Source: Aestuariivirga sp. (GTDB taxonomy: Bacteria > Pseudomonadota > Alphaproteobacteria > Rhizobiales > Aestuariivirgaceae). From it: a stretch of 6,267 nucleotides of DNA. This document shows positions 1 through 6,203 of this stretch, in pieces. The position numbers were made by a program, and so were the translations under genes. How positions within the stretch are numbered: position 1 is the stretch's first letter; every line of letters begins with the position of its first letter. Location: NCBI GenBank assembly GCA_020252385.1, contig JADCDC010000511.1, forward strand, positions 1 through 6,267, written 5' to 3'. The notes below the pieces were generated by a model. The model did not search any database. It saw only the letters and a program-made list of their open reading frames with translations, and had not been told where the DNA came from.

Positions 1-232
1 GGTGACGGAAGCCGTGTGGAGGCCGGCCGCCTACCTCGACCCCACGCGCATGGAACCCGTCTTCGAGGATTTCGCCGACGTCCTGCGCAAGCATGAGCGG
101 AAGCAGAAGATCGTGCCGCTGGTCGGCAGCGACTTCTACACCAAGGTCCGGTCTTGCTTCGCCATCGTCGCCTCGAGCGAGCCGCGGCTTTACGGCAACA
201 TCATCGTCAAGAAGGGTGTGATCTACCCTTAG
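1..232 (+). CDS. RbsD/FucU-family sugar mutarotase, C-terminal part (5' end outside window)
   Basis: About 76 C-terminal residues are visible, read in the frame whose first full codon is at base 2; the stop is TAG at 230-232. The family (RbsD pyranase, FucU L-fucose mutarotase) interconverts anomers or ring forms of free sugars in the cytoplasm and is about 140 residues long, so roughly half is missing. The recognisable part is the C-terminal block: an FYxxxxxxFAIV stretch (visible residues 45-56) followed by LYGN (63-66) and KKGV. In this family the Tyr and Asn of Y-G/A-N help line the sugar site, and YGN favours FucU over RbsD (usually YAN). Where E. coli FucU has an Arg just before the FY pair, this protein reads GSDFY, so it may belong to a divergent subfamily and its sugar cannot be named. 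GTG at base 2 is probably an internal Val codon. Rhizobial relatives often sit beside sugar ABC-transporter genes, but that context lies outside the window. Confidence 0.82.
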   Translation, partial: VTEAVWRPAAYLDPTRMEPVFEDFADVLRKHERKQKIVPLVGSDFYTKVRSCFAIVASSEPRLYGNIIVKKGVIYP

Positions 233-279
233 AGCATGATCCGCAAAAGTGGGAACCACTCTTGCGGCAAGATCATGCT
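233..279. repeat. Rhizobial-type intergenic palindromic repeat, first unit
   Basis: The unit begins directly after the mutarotase stop codon. Its outer arms AGCATGAT (233-240) and ATCATGCT (272-279) are exact reverse complements. Inside are CCGCAA (241-246) pairing with TTGCGG (262-267), and AGTGG (248-252) with CCACT (256-260) around a GAA loop, giving a long, slightly interrupted hairpin. The AGCATGAT...AAAGTGGGAACC...ATCATGCT pattern resembles a mosaic repeat I know from between genes of Rhizobium, Sinorhizobium and Mesorhizobium. It could act as a transcript 3'-end stabiliser or a weak bidirectional terminator, but there is no T-run. Confidence 0.7.
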
Positions 280-281
280 CA

Positions 282-341
282 AGCATGTGATCTGGAACGA
301 GTTCTCTTCGACCAGGTGATTCCACCTGGTCGGAACATGCT
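282..341. repeat. Rhizobial-type intergenic palindromic repeat, second unit with perfect 9-bp stem
   Basis: This unit lies 2 bases after the first and is bounded by the inverted pair AGCATGT (282-288) and ACATGCT (335-341). It contains a perfect stem, GACCAGGTG (310-318) with CACCTGGTC (323-331), around a 4-base ATTC loop. The 'GATTCCACCTG...CGGAACATGCT' wording matches a second module that often follows the first in rhizobial genomes, so the two make a composite element. It fills most of the gap between converging genes (plus-strand gene ends at 232, minus-strand gene ends at 374), so it may separate their transcripts. No coding potential is seen here. Confidence 0.65.
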
Positions 342-373
342 CCAGCGAGAAGGTGCGGGGCCACCCGCGCTCG

Positions 374-1759
374 TCAATTCACCGCGGTTTCCCTGCGGAA
401 CTGCGCGATGCCAGTTGCGAGCGGCTGGGTTGGCGCAGTCGCCGCCTTGTTGGCGTTACGCATGGTTGCGCTTGGCGCCTTCAGGAGGTCCCTGAGCGGT
501 TCGACGTCTCTGCTCTGCGGGAAGATCTGGCTGTCGAGCAGCGATCTGGCGACGCCCAGGTGATCGGCGAGAACACCCTTGAAGAGTGATCGCGTGTCGA
601 TCGTGGCGCGGAGGTCCCGATGATGGATGAGCTGCGAGGGCGCAAGACCCGGCCAATCGGTGTGGACCTTGCCACCGGCCACCGCACCACCTGCCAGGAA
701 CGCCACGGTGCCGACGCCATGGTCGGTGCCGTTGGTGCCGTTGATGCGCGCCGTGCGGCCGAACTCCGTGACGCAGACCACGACGGTGTTGCTCCATGCG
801 CCGCCGATGGCGATGCGGAAATCGTCGAGCGCGGTGTCGAAGCCGGAAAGCAGTGACGTGATGGTCTGGATCTGGCTGACATGGGTGTCCCAGCCCATCA
901 CGTTGAGCGCCGCGATGCGCGGGCCATCGTCAGCGGCGAGCAGGCGGGCAGCACCGCGGAATGCGGTTTGCAGGGGCGTCAGGTTGCCCGTGGAAAGGCT
1001 CTGCCCAGTCGATTGCGATGCGATGCGGCTGACTGCGAGTCCGGCAGAAAGGTGCCGGTGAAGTGCTGTGTCGGTATCGCGGTAAAGACCGAGGAGCTGG
1101 TCGTTGAAATTCGGCCAGCGGGTCTCCGTCGTCGGCGTCCAGCCAAGCACTGGCTGCTCACCGCTGAGGATGAGCGGCATGGGCCCCACCTGCAGCGCGC
1201 CACCGACCCTGACGGGATTGCTGGACGGCAGAACGCCCATGAGCCTGTTCAGCCAGCCGCTGGTGACACTGCGCGGCCTGCCGCCCGGAAGGCCAGCCTG
1301 CAGATTGTGCATGCAGTCGAAATGCGAGCGGTTGTGCAAGGGCGGTGCGATGGCGTGGACCAGCGAAGCCTCACCCGACTGGAACATGCTGTGGAACTTC
1401 GGCAGGCTCCGATGGAGCAGGAAGCGTTTGCCTGGCTTCTGGTCAGGCTGGAAGAGGGGCAGCATCGTCGCCCTGTCGAGGGCGATCGCGCCGCGTGCCG
1501 CGGCATAGGCCGGGTCATCGGCGGGGACAGCGACGTGAAGCCCATCCACGCCGCCCGAGAGGAGGACGATCAGCAGGCGCGGCTGTTGACCTGTCGCGGC
1601 ATCCGCGATTCGGGGCGCAAAGGCCCATGCGAAGAATCCGGCGGAAAGTGCCATGAAGTCCCGCCGCCTGAGCAGCAGGCGCGATTCCTCGCAGCCGTCT
1701 GCTGCGGCATCGATGATGCGGGAGGAAACTGGCGCGGTCACGTGATCATTGTCGGACAT
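374..1759 (-). CDS. DUF1501 family protein with Tat signal peptide
   Basis: A 461-residue protein of the DUF1501 family, which has no established reaction and is thought to share the alkaline-phosphatase/sulfatase fold. Residues 31-36 (RRRDFM) form a twin-arginine motif, followed by a hydrophobic stretch (37-49) and a possible A-D-A cleavage site (52-54), so folded export to the periplasm is predicted. The family blocks follow in order: LLIVLLSGGVDGLH (62-75), HNRSHFD (142-148), GWDTH (289-293), TEFGRT, GTDHG (344-348, with H347), GGAVAGG and DWPGL. The conserved Asp and His residues are candidate metal or catalytic ligands; that is inference. The ATG at 1759 is chosen because AGGTGA, an excellent ribosome-binding site, lies 5 bases upstream. 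An in-frame GTG at 1768 would add three residues, but it lies inside that site and has none of its own. The gene starts 5 bases after the DUF1800 stop, so the two are almost certainly co-transcribed. The length is typical and the frame is intact. Confidence 0.93.
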   Translation of the reverse strand: MSDNDHVTAPVSSRIIDAAADGCEESRLLLRRRDFMALSAGFFAWAFAPRIADAATGQQPRLLIVLLSGGVDGLHVAVPADDPAYAAARGAIALDRATMLPLFQPDQKPGKRFLLHRSLPKFHSMFQSGEASLVHAIAPPLHNRSHFDCMHNLQAGLPGGRPRSVTSGWLNRLMGVLPSSNPVRVGGALQVGPMPLILSGEQPVLGWTPTTETRWPNFNDQLLGLYRDTDTALHRHLSAGLAVSRIASQSTGQSLSTGNLTPLQTAFRGAARLLAADDGPRIAALNVMGWDTHVSQIQTITSLLSGFDTALDDFRIAIGGAWSNTVVVCVTEFGRTARINGTNGTDHGVGTVAFLAGGAVAGGKVHTDWPGLAPSQLIHHRDLRATIDTRSLFKGVLADHLGVARSLLDSQIFPQSRDVEPLRDLLKAPSATMRNANKAATAPTQPLATGIAQFRRETAVN

Positions 1760-1764
1760 CTTGC

Positions 1765-3141
1765 TCACCTGCGCATGAATTCAGGGCTGAGAAACAGCAT
1801 GGCCAGGCCGGCCCTGCGGGAAATCTGTCTCGCGGCATCCACCACGGCCTGTTTCGATCGTGGCGACATGGCTCCGGGAAGCAGGTCGTCGGGCAGTCTT
1901 TCGACGTTCGCTATCACCGAGGCGAAGCGAGACTGGTATGTGTCCATGAAGATGTTCATCGCTTCCAGGCGTATCCGCATGTGGTTCGCGTTCTCCCAGA
2001 AGTAGTTTTCATCTGGATAGCCGTCGGGAGTCTGCCGGCCCCATGGATCGTTGCCCCACATGATCCGGGTTGACGGATAGTGAATGCGATTGACCATGCC
2101 GGGCTCCATGGACAAGGCCCGCGAGACGGCCATTGCCCAGAGATAGGGCTGGCGGATGCGGACGAGCGGTGCGGTCCAGGCGCCGGACATGCCCAGGAGG
2201 GCTCCCGCGACCTCCTTGAGATCGCCTTGGGTTCTGGTGAAGACTCGCGACAGCGCCCTCACCTGCGCCGATGTCGGCTTGTCGGTCACGAAGTGCTGTA
2301 CCAGCTTGAACGCGATATGCTCGGCCGTCTTGGGATGACGTGCCAGCATGTCCAACGCGGCCAGACCCTGTTCGATGCCACCCTGCGCGAAACTGCGGTC
2401 AAGAACCGTGAAGGCGCCCGGCTCATGCCAATCGGGGTTGAATCGAAACTGGCCGGCGACGTTCTCCGGTGTGGCCGAATTCACGGTCCATCCGGTGATG
2501 ATCAATGCGAGGTTGATGATGTCCTGCTGGGTGTAGCCGCCCTGGACACCGAGCGTGTGCAGCTCAAGGATCTCGCGCGCCAGGTTTTCGTTGTAGCTCC
2601 GCTTCAGCCGGAGGCCCTGCACCGAGTTGGGGCCCATCGAGACGTTGTTGTCGAGATAGCGCAGCATCGCCGGGTGTCTCATCACCGCCTTGAGCATGTC
2701 GGGGAATTTGCCAAGCACATGCGGGCGGATTGCGGTGCGCTCCATGTTGCCCATCAGGGCAAGCATGGACTCCATGCCACGGCTGAAGACGTTGAAATGG
2801 TTGGACCAGAACAGCACCAGCCGCTCGACAAAGCCAACTTCGGGCACAAGATGCTTGGCGATGCGGGCGTTGGTTTCCAGCTTCAGGAGGTCGCGGACGG
2901 CCTGCGGAGAGATGACCACCGACATCCGGCAGCATTCCTCACAGCTCGGCAGTGCCGGATCGGTGATCAGTGCTGCCTGCGGGTCTTCGAGCTCCTGAAG
3001 GCAGGCGTCCCGCGCGGCATTGAGGCTCGACCCGAGTCGTGAGGCGCCGCCCGGCTTGGGACCCATGCCAAACCTCAGGAAGGCAACCCTGGCTCTTATC
3101 TGCGATGCAGACCCTCGAACTCTCTCTGTATCGTTTCTCAT
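1765..3141 (-). CDS. DUF1800 family protein
   Basis: A 458-residue protein of the DUF1800 family, whose biochemical role is unknown and which is very often encoded next to a DUF1501 gene, as here. Family blocks are: AFLRFGMGPKPG near the N-terminus (20-31), LFWSNHF (110-116, the usual LFWHNHF), HPAMLRYLDN (about 156-165), YNENLAREILELHTLG (183-198), the ITGW motif shortly after, then HPKTAEHIAFKLVQHFV and DPWGRQTPDGYP toward the C-terminus. No signal peptide or membrane helix is evident, in contrast to its Tat-exported partner. A Cys cluster CEECC (67-71) is unusual to my eye. I chose the ATG at 3141 because the family usually begins shortly before the RFG motif. An in-frame TTG at 3192 would add 17 residues with no ribosome-binding site. 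The site before 3141 is also weak (GGA, 9 bases upstream). It is the first gene of a two-gene unit, with its promoter probably in 3142-3337. Confidence 0.92.
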   Translation of the reverse strand: MRNDTERVRGSASQIRARVAFLRFGMGPKPGGASRLGSSLNAARDACLQELEDPQAALITDPALPSCEECCRMSVVISPQAVRDLLKLETNARIAKHLVPEVGFVERLVLFWSNHFNVFSRGMESMLALMGNMERTAIRPHVLGKFPDMLKAVMRHPAMLRYLDNNVSMGPNSVQGLRLKRSYNENLAREILELHTLGVQGGYTQQDIINLALIITGWTVNSATPENVAGQFRFNPDWHEPGAFTVLDRSFAQGGIEQGLAALDMLARHPKTAEHIAFKLVQHFVTDKPTSAQVRALSRVFTRTQGDLKEVAGALLGMSGAWTAPLVRIRQPYLWAMAVSRALSMEPGMVNRIHYPSTRIMWGNDPWGRQTPDGYPDENYFWENANHMRIRLEAMNIFMDTYQSRFASVIANVERLPDDLLPGAMSPRSKQAVVDAARQISRRAGLAMLFLSPEFMRR

Positions 3142-3172
3142 AAATGGCAGTCCACACAACCTGAAATCGGTA

Positions 3173-3181
3173 TGTGGATAA
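3173..3181 (-). promoter_or_regulatory. Perfect DnaA-box sequence
   Basis: TTATCCACA on the minus strand (TGTGGATAA on plus) matches the strongest form of the bacterial DnaA box exactly. A second copy with one mismatch (TTACCCACA on minus) lies at 3238-3246 in the same spacer and the same orientation. Both are intergenic, between DUF1800 and the enoyl-CoA hydratase gene. A 9-base match can occur by chance, and two copies do not make an origin. DnaA-dependent regulation of the adjacent promoter or a relic of an origin or dnaA region are both possible. Confidence 0.4.
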
Positions 3182-3203
3182 CTTGAGCACAATTGAAGGA
3201 CAA
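3175..3203 (-). promoter_or_regulatory. Possible promoter for the DUF1800-DUF1501 unit
   Basis: On the minus strand a TTGTCC -35-like hexamer (3203-3198) is separated by 17 bases from TATCCA (3180-3175), about 33 bases before the chosen DUF1800 start. Spacing is ideal, and the spacer region is notably AT-richer than the flanking genes. Both hexamers depart from consensus, and the -10 overlaps the DnaA-box sequence. This is a weak call by eye. Confidence 0.28.
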
Positions 3204-3260
3204 GCTTTAAGTGCGCTTCTCTCCGTTCTTATCGTGCTGTGGGTAAACGCCAGGTGGAAC

Positions 3261-3283
3261 ATACCACGAAAATGTCGTGGCAT
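3261..3283. repeat. Short inverted repeat in the AT-rich spacer (operator or transcript hairpin)
   Basis: CCACGA (3264-3269) and TCGTGG (3275-3280) are exact reverse complements around a 5-base AAATG centre, and the outer AT/AT pairs (3261-3262 with 3282-3283) extend the symmetry past one mismatch. It lies between the end of the enoyl-CoA hydratase gene (3338) and the start of DUF1800 (3141), 120-143 bases upstream of the latter. No T-run follows on the minus strand, so a standard intrinsic terminator is unlikely. An operator for the DUF1800 promoter or a processing hairpin after enoyl-CoA hydratase are both open. Confidence 0.4.
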
Positions 3284-3337
3284 TTCTAACTAAAATTGCA
3301 AACTTGAAGGTAAATGAAACTTTTGGTTGCCCAGCGC

Positions 3338-4111
3338 CTACTGATTGCGGAAGCTCGGCTTCCGCTTCTCGATGAAGGCCTGCATGCCCTCCTTCTGGTC
3401 CGCGGTGGCGAACATCGAGAGGAACAGACGGCGCTCGAACCTTGATCCCTCGGAGAGCGTCGTCTCCTCCGCGCGGTTCACCGTCTCCTTGGCCATCATG
3501 ACGATCGGTTGGGAGAAGGAGGCGATCCGGGCCGCGGCGGCAAGCGCCTCGTCCAGAAGCTTCTCCGGTGACACGACGCGAGCGATGAGGCCTGAGCGCT
3601 CCGCCTCGGCGGCATCCATCATGCGCCCTGTCAGGATAAGGTCCATGGCCTTGGCCTTGCCGATGAAGCGCGGCAGGCGCTGCGTGCCGCCCGCCCCCGG
3701 CATGATGCCCAGCGTGATCTCAGGGAGCGCGAAGCGGGCGGTTTCCGAGGCGATGATGAAATCGCACATCATGGCGAGTTCGAGCCCGCCGCCGAGGCAG
3801 AAGCCCGAGACGGCGGCGATGACCGGCTTTCTGGTCTCCGAGATCCGCGTCCAGCCTTCCAGGAACTTGCCCAGATAGGCATCGACATAGGTCTTCTGCG
3901 CCATTTCCTTGACGTCGGCTCCCGCGGCGAAGGCCTTTTCGCTGCCGGTGATCACGGTGCAGCCGATCAGCGGATCGGCCTCGAAGGCGGCAAGCGCCTC
4001 GTTCAGTTCCGCGATCAACGCCTCGTTCAGCGCGTTGAGGGCCTGCGGCCGGTTGAGCGTGACGAGGCCAGTATGCCCGCGCGTTTCGATGATGATGTTC
4101 TGGTAGGCCAT
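3338..4111 (-). CDS. Enoyl-CoA hydratase (crotonase family)
   Basis: A 257-residue cytoplasmic crotonase-fold enzyme that should add water across the 2,3-double bond of enoyl-CoA, a step in fatty-acid or amino-acid catabolism. Visible motifs are TLNRPQALNAL (18-28), the CoA/oxyanion-hole segment AAGADVKEM (62-70), the second oxyanion segment SGFCLGGGLELAMMCD (102-117), and LPEITLGIMPGAGGTQRLPR (129-148). Both glutamates expected of true hydratases are present (E111 and E131), which favours hydratase over isomerase or decarboxylase relatives. The ATG at 4111 is preferred: GAGGGA lies 4 bases upstream and the protein then begins MAYQNIIIET, as relatives do. An in-frame ATG at 4132 would overlap mutM. 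The gene starts 8 bases after the mutM stop, so the two are probably one operon. This pairing recurs in Rhizobiales, although a functional link between DNA repair and acyl-CoA metabolism is not known to me. Substrate chain length cannot be read from the sequence. Confidence 0.95.
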   Translation of the reverse strand: MAYQNIIIETRGHTGLVTLNRPQALNALNEALIAELNEALAAFEADPLIGCTVITGSEKAFAAGADVKEMAQKTYVDAYLGKFLEGWTRISETRKPVIAAVSGFCLGGGLELAMMCDFIIASETARFALPEITLGIMPGAGGTQRLPRFIGKAKAMDLILTGRMMDAAEAERSGLIARVVSPEKLLDEALAAAARIASFSQPIVMMAKETVNRAEETTLSEGSRFERRLFLSMFATADQKEGMQAFIEKRKPSFRNQ

Positions 4112-4119
4112 GGCGTCCC

Positions 4120-5004
4120 TCAACTCTGGCATTTGCGGCAGTAAAAGGTGGATCGGCCCGACTGCACAAGCCTTTCGATGCCGGATCCGCAGCGGGCGCA
4201 GGGCTCGCCCTCGCGGTCATAGACGAGAAAGCGCTGCTGGAAAGCGCCCTGCGCGCCATCGGTGTGGGCGAAGTCCTGCAAGGTGGAGCCGCCGGCGGCG
4301 ATGGCCTCGCCCAAAACCTCGCGGATCTGGCGCACGAGTTCCTCGAGCCGTGGATCATGGCCCTTGCGGCGCACCAGCGTGCGCGCCTTGCGCCGCGGCG
4401 ACAGGCCGGCGCGAAAGAGCGCCTCGCAGACATAGATGTTGCCGAGCCCCGCGACGATGTGCTGGTCGAGAAGTGCGGCCTTGAGGGGGGCCGCCTTGCC
4501 GCGAAACCGCTCCGCCAGGTAGAGCGCGTCGAAACCATTGCCGAGGGGCTCGACCCCGATGCCGCGCAGCAGCTTGTGGGACGGGGCCTCCGCTTCGGGG
4601 AACAGGTCCATGATGCCGAAGCGCCGGGGGTCGGAGTAGACAAGGCGGGTTCCATCGTCGAGGCCAAGCACGACATGGTCATGCGGGCCATCGCCTGCTG
4701 CCCCCGCCGCGGCCTCGAAATAAAACTCCCCCAGATTGCGGGTGGCGGTGTGCGAAAACACCGTGAAGCGCCCGGTCATGCCGAGATGGACCAGCAGGAT
4801 CTCGCCCGTGTCGAGCGCCACGAGAAGGTACTTCGCCCGCCGCCACAGCCCCGTCACCCGGCTGCCGGCGAGGCGGGCAGCGAAATCCGCCGGAAACGGA
4901 AAGCGCAAGCCCGCCCGCCGCAGCGTGACCGTGTCGATGCGGCGTCCCTCGAGCACGGGTTTCAATCCCCGCAGGACGGTTTCGACCTCTGGAAGCTCTG
5001 GCAT
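4120..5004 (-). CDS. mutM: Bifunctional DNA-formamidopyrimidine glycosylase / AP lyase (MutM, Fpg)
   Basis: A 294-residue base-excision repair enzyme that removes 8-oxoguanine and formamidopyrimidines from DNA and then cleaves the abasic site. It starts with the signature MPELPEVE: Pro2 (exposed after Met removal) is the Schiff-base nucleophile, and Glu3 and Glu6 are the conserved acidic residues. Lys58 (RRAKYL) matches the catalytic lysine near position 57, Met75 (HLGMTGRF) is the intercalating residue, and LGNIYVCEALF marks the helix-two-turn-helix. The C-terminal zinc finger is complete, with Cys269, Cys272, Cys289 and Cys292, and Arg284 in its hairpin. The length is somewhat above the E. 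coli enzyme (269), mostly from insertions in the N-terminal domain around residues 80-110. The ATG at 5004 is fixed by the need for Pro at position 2, although the ribosome-binding site is poor. It is divergent from trpS across 111 bases and is first in a likely operon with the enoyl-CoA hydratase gene. Confidence 0.98.
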   Translation of the reverse strand: MPELPEVETVLRGLKPVLEGRRIDTVTLRRAGLRFPFPADFAARLAGSRVTGLWRRAKYLLVALDTGEILLVHLGMTGRFTVFSHTATRNLGEFYFEAAAGAAGDGPHDHVVLGLDDGTRLVYSDPRRFGIMDLFPEAEAPSHKLLRGIGVEPLGNGFDALYLAERFRGKAAPLKAALLDQHIVAGLGNIYVCEALFRAGLSPRRKARTLVRRKGHDPRLEELVRQIREVLGEAIAAGGSTLQDFAHTDGAQGAFQQRFLVYDREGEPCARCGSGIERLVQSGRSTFYCRKCQS

Positions 5005-5115
5005 GGGAAGAGCTTAGACCGTGTTCGAGGGCCCAAGGCAAGCCGTGCGCGAGGCTCTTTTCAGGGGGTTGTTTTGCGGGCATAAGCGGCGCGATTTCTG
5101 GCTGAGGGGTTCGTC

Positions 5116-6156
5116 ATGTCCAAGTTCGTCCCGCGCGTCTTTTCCGGCATGCAGCCGACGGGCAACCTGCATCTCGGGAACTATCTCGGCGCCATGCTGA
5201 ACTGGATCCACATGCAGGACACGCATGAGTGCATCTATTGCGTGGTCGACATGCATGCGATCACCGTGTGGCAGGATCCTTCGGAACTGCGCAAGGCCAT
5301 CATCGACGTGACGGCGGCCTATCTCGCCTGCGGCCTCGACCCCCGGAAGAGCATCATCTTCAACCAGTCGCAGGTGGCCGAGCATGCGGAACTCGCCTGG
5401 ATCCTGGGCTGCGTGGCGCGCATCGGCTGGCTCAACCGCATGACGCAGTTCAAGGAGAAGGCCGGCAAGGACAAGGAGGCGGCCTCCGTCGGGCTCTATA
5501 CCTATCCCGTGCTGATGGCGGCGGACATCATCGGCTATCACGCCACCCACGTGCCGGTGGGCGAGGACCAGAAGCAGCACCTCGAACTCGCCCGCGACAT
5601 CGCCAACAAGTTCAACATCGATTATGCTGATGCGATCAAGGCAGCGGGCATCGAGGACGGCGTGTTCTTCGTGCCGCCGGAACCCTACATCACCGGCCCC
5701 GCGACGCGGGTGATGAGCCTCCGCGATGGCACCAAGAAGATGTCGAAGTCCGACCCCTCCGACCTTTCCCGCCTCAACCTCACCGATGACGCCGACACGA
5801 TCGCGCGCAAGATCCGCAAGGCCAAGACCGATGCGGAGCCGCTGCCCTCCGCGGCGGAGGGGCTGAAGGGTAGGCCCGAGGCCGACAATCTCACTGGCAT
5901 CTATGCCGCACTCTCGGGCGACAGCGTCGAGAAGGTGCTGGGGCAGTATGGCGGCGGCCAGTTCTCCGTCTTCAAGAACGCCCTGGCAGACCTTGCGGTT
6001 GCGAAGCTGGGGCCGGTGGGCGAGGAGACCAAGCGCCTGCAGGCGGACCCCGGCTATGTGGAGGGGGTCTTGAAGGATGGCTCGGCGCGGGCCCGGGCCA
6101 TCGCAGCGCCGATCCTGAGGAAGACCCGGGAGATCGTCGGATTCATCGTCTCCTGA
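5116..6156 (+). CDS. trpS: Tryptophan--tRNA ligase (TrpS)
   Basis: A 346-residue class I aminoacyl-tRNA synthetase that charges tRNA-Trp with tryptophan using ATP. The Rossmann-fold signature is the HIGH-type motif TGNLHLGN (residues 15-22), preceded by FSGMQPTG as in bacterial TrpRS. The second signature, KMSKS, is exact at 208-212 and followed by DPSD. The VLMAADIIGYHATHVPVGEDQKQHLELARDIA type region in the middle (about 133-165, only partly quoted here) is the characteristic TrpRS block with the GEDQ motif. The length fits the bacterial enzyme (330-350). The ATG at 5116 has GAGGGG 6 bases upstream. In many Rhizobiales murJ precedes trpS, whereas here mutM lies divergently upstream, so trpS must have its own promoter in 5005-5115; I see no convincing hexamers there. 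No leader peptide or attenuator is evident. The NifU-like gene follows on the same strand after 83 bases. Confidence 0.98.
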   Translation: MSKFVPRVFSGMQPTGNLHLGNYLGAMLNWIHMQDTHECIYCVVDMHAITVWQDPSELRKAIIDVTAAYLACGLDPRKSIIFNQSQVAEHAELAWILGCVARIGWLNRMTQFKEKAGKDKEAASVGLYTYPVLMAADIIGYHATHVPVGEDQKQHLELARDIANKFNIDYADAIKAAGIEDGVFFVPPEPYITGPATRVMSLRDGTKKMSKSDPSDLSRLNLTDDADTIARKIRKAKTDAEPLPSAAEGLKGRPEADNLTGIYAALSGDSVEKVLGQYGGGQFSVFKNALADLAVAKLGPVGEETKRLQADPGYVEGVLKDGSARARAIAAPILRKTREIVGFIVS

Positions 6157-6186
6157 TCCCTTTTCGGGTGCCAGCCGTTTGAACAG

Positions 6187-6203
6187 TTTGAAATGGTTCT
6201 AAA
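6187..6203 (+). promoter_or_regulatory. Putative Irr-type iron control element (ICE box) before the NifU-like gene
   Basis: TTTGAAATGGTTCTAAA reads as two 7-base half-sites around TGG. Against the rhizobial Irr/ICE consensus as I remember it, TTTAGAA-N3-TTCTAAA, the right half is perfect and the left half matches 5 of 7. It overlaps the -35 hexamer (6188-6193) and the promoter spacer, a position suited to repression. The downstream gene makes an Fe-S cluster assembly protein, so iron control by Irr is plausible. The assignment rests on motif recall alone. Confidence 0.42.

Noticed and set aside
881..2005. Long plus-strand open frame of 374 codons
   Set aside because: It lies antisense to the DUF1501 and DUF1800 genes, which show clear family motifs. 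Its translation is rich in Arg, Gly and Ala without recognisable domains, as expected for an antisense shadow in GC-rich DNA.
2080..3042. Plus-strand open frame of 320 codons
   Set aside because: It is antisense to DUF1800, shows no family motif and has no ribosome-binding site worth noting. It is explained by the GC-rich codon bias of the real gene.
2939..3283. Minus-strand open frame of 114 codons beginning in the AT-rich spacer, possibly a small regulatory protein
   Set aside because: It overlaps the DUF1800 N-terminus in another frame, shows no domain, and its start sits inside the inverted-repeat region without a ribosome-binding site.
3142..3337. Remnant of rpsT or dnaA coding sequence in the spacer after enoyl-CoA hydratase
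   Set aside because: I read the minus-strand spacer in all frames and saw no stretch resembling ribosomal protein S20 or DnaA. Only the DnaA boxes support an origin-linked past.
4112..4132. Upstream ATG for enoyl-CoA hydratase giving an N-terminus MPELRDAM that mimics the mutM start MPELPEV
   Set aside because: It overlaps the mutM stop, adds seven residues absent from relatives, and the ATG at 4111 has a good ribosome-binding site. The MPEL resemblance is coincidence.
3720..4691. Minus-strand open frame spanning the mutM/enoyl-CoA hydratase junction, suggesting a fusion
   Set aside because: It is out of frame with both real genes and its translation is low-complexity Arg/Ala/Ser. Both true genes have complete motifs and their own stop and start.
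4264..5085. Plus-strand open frame of 273 codons running into the mutM-trpS spacer
   Set aside because: It is fully antisense to mutM, which has every catalytic and zinc-finger residue. No coding signature of its own is seen.
6157..6187. Intrinsic terminator after trpS
   Set aside because: The only pairing is a 3-base CCC/GGG stem with no T-run, which is too weak to call.
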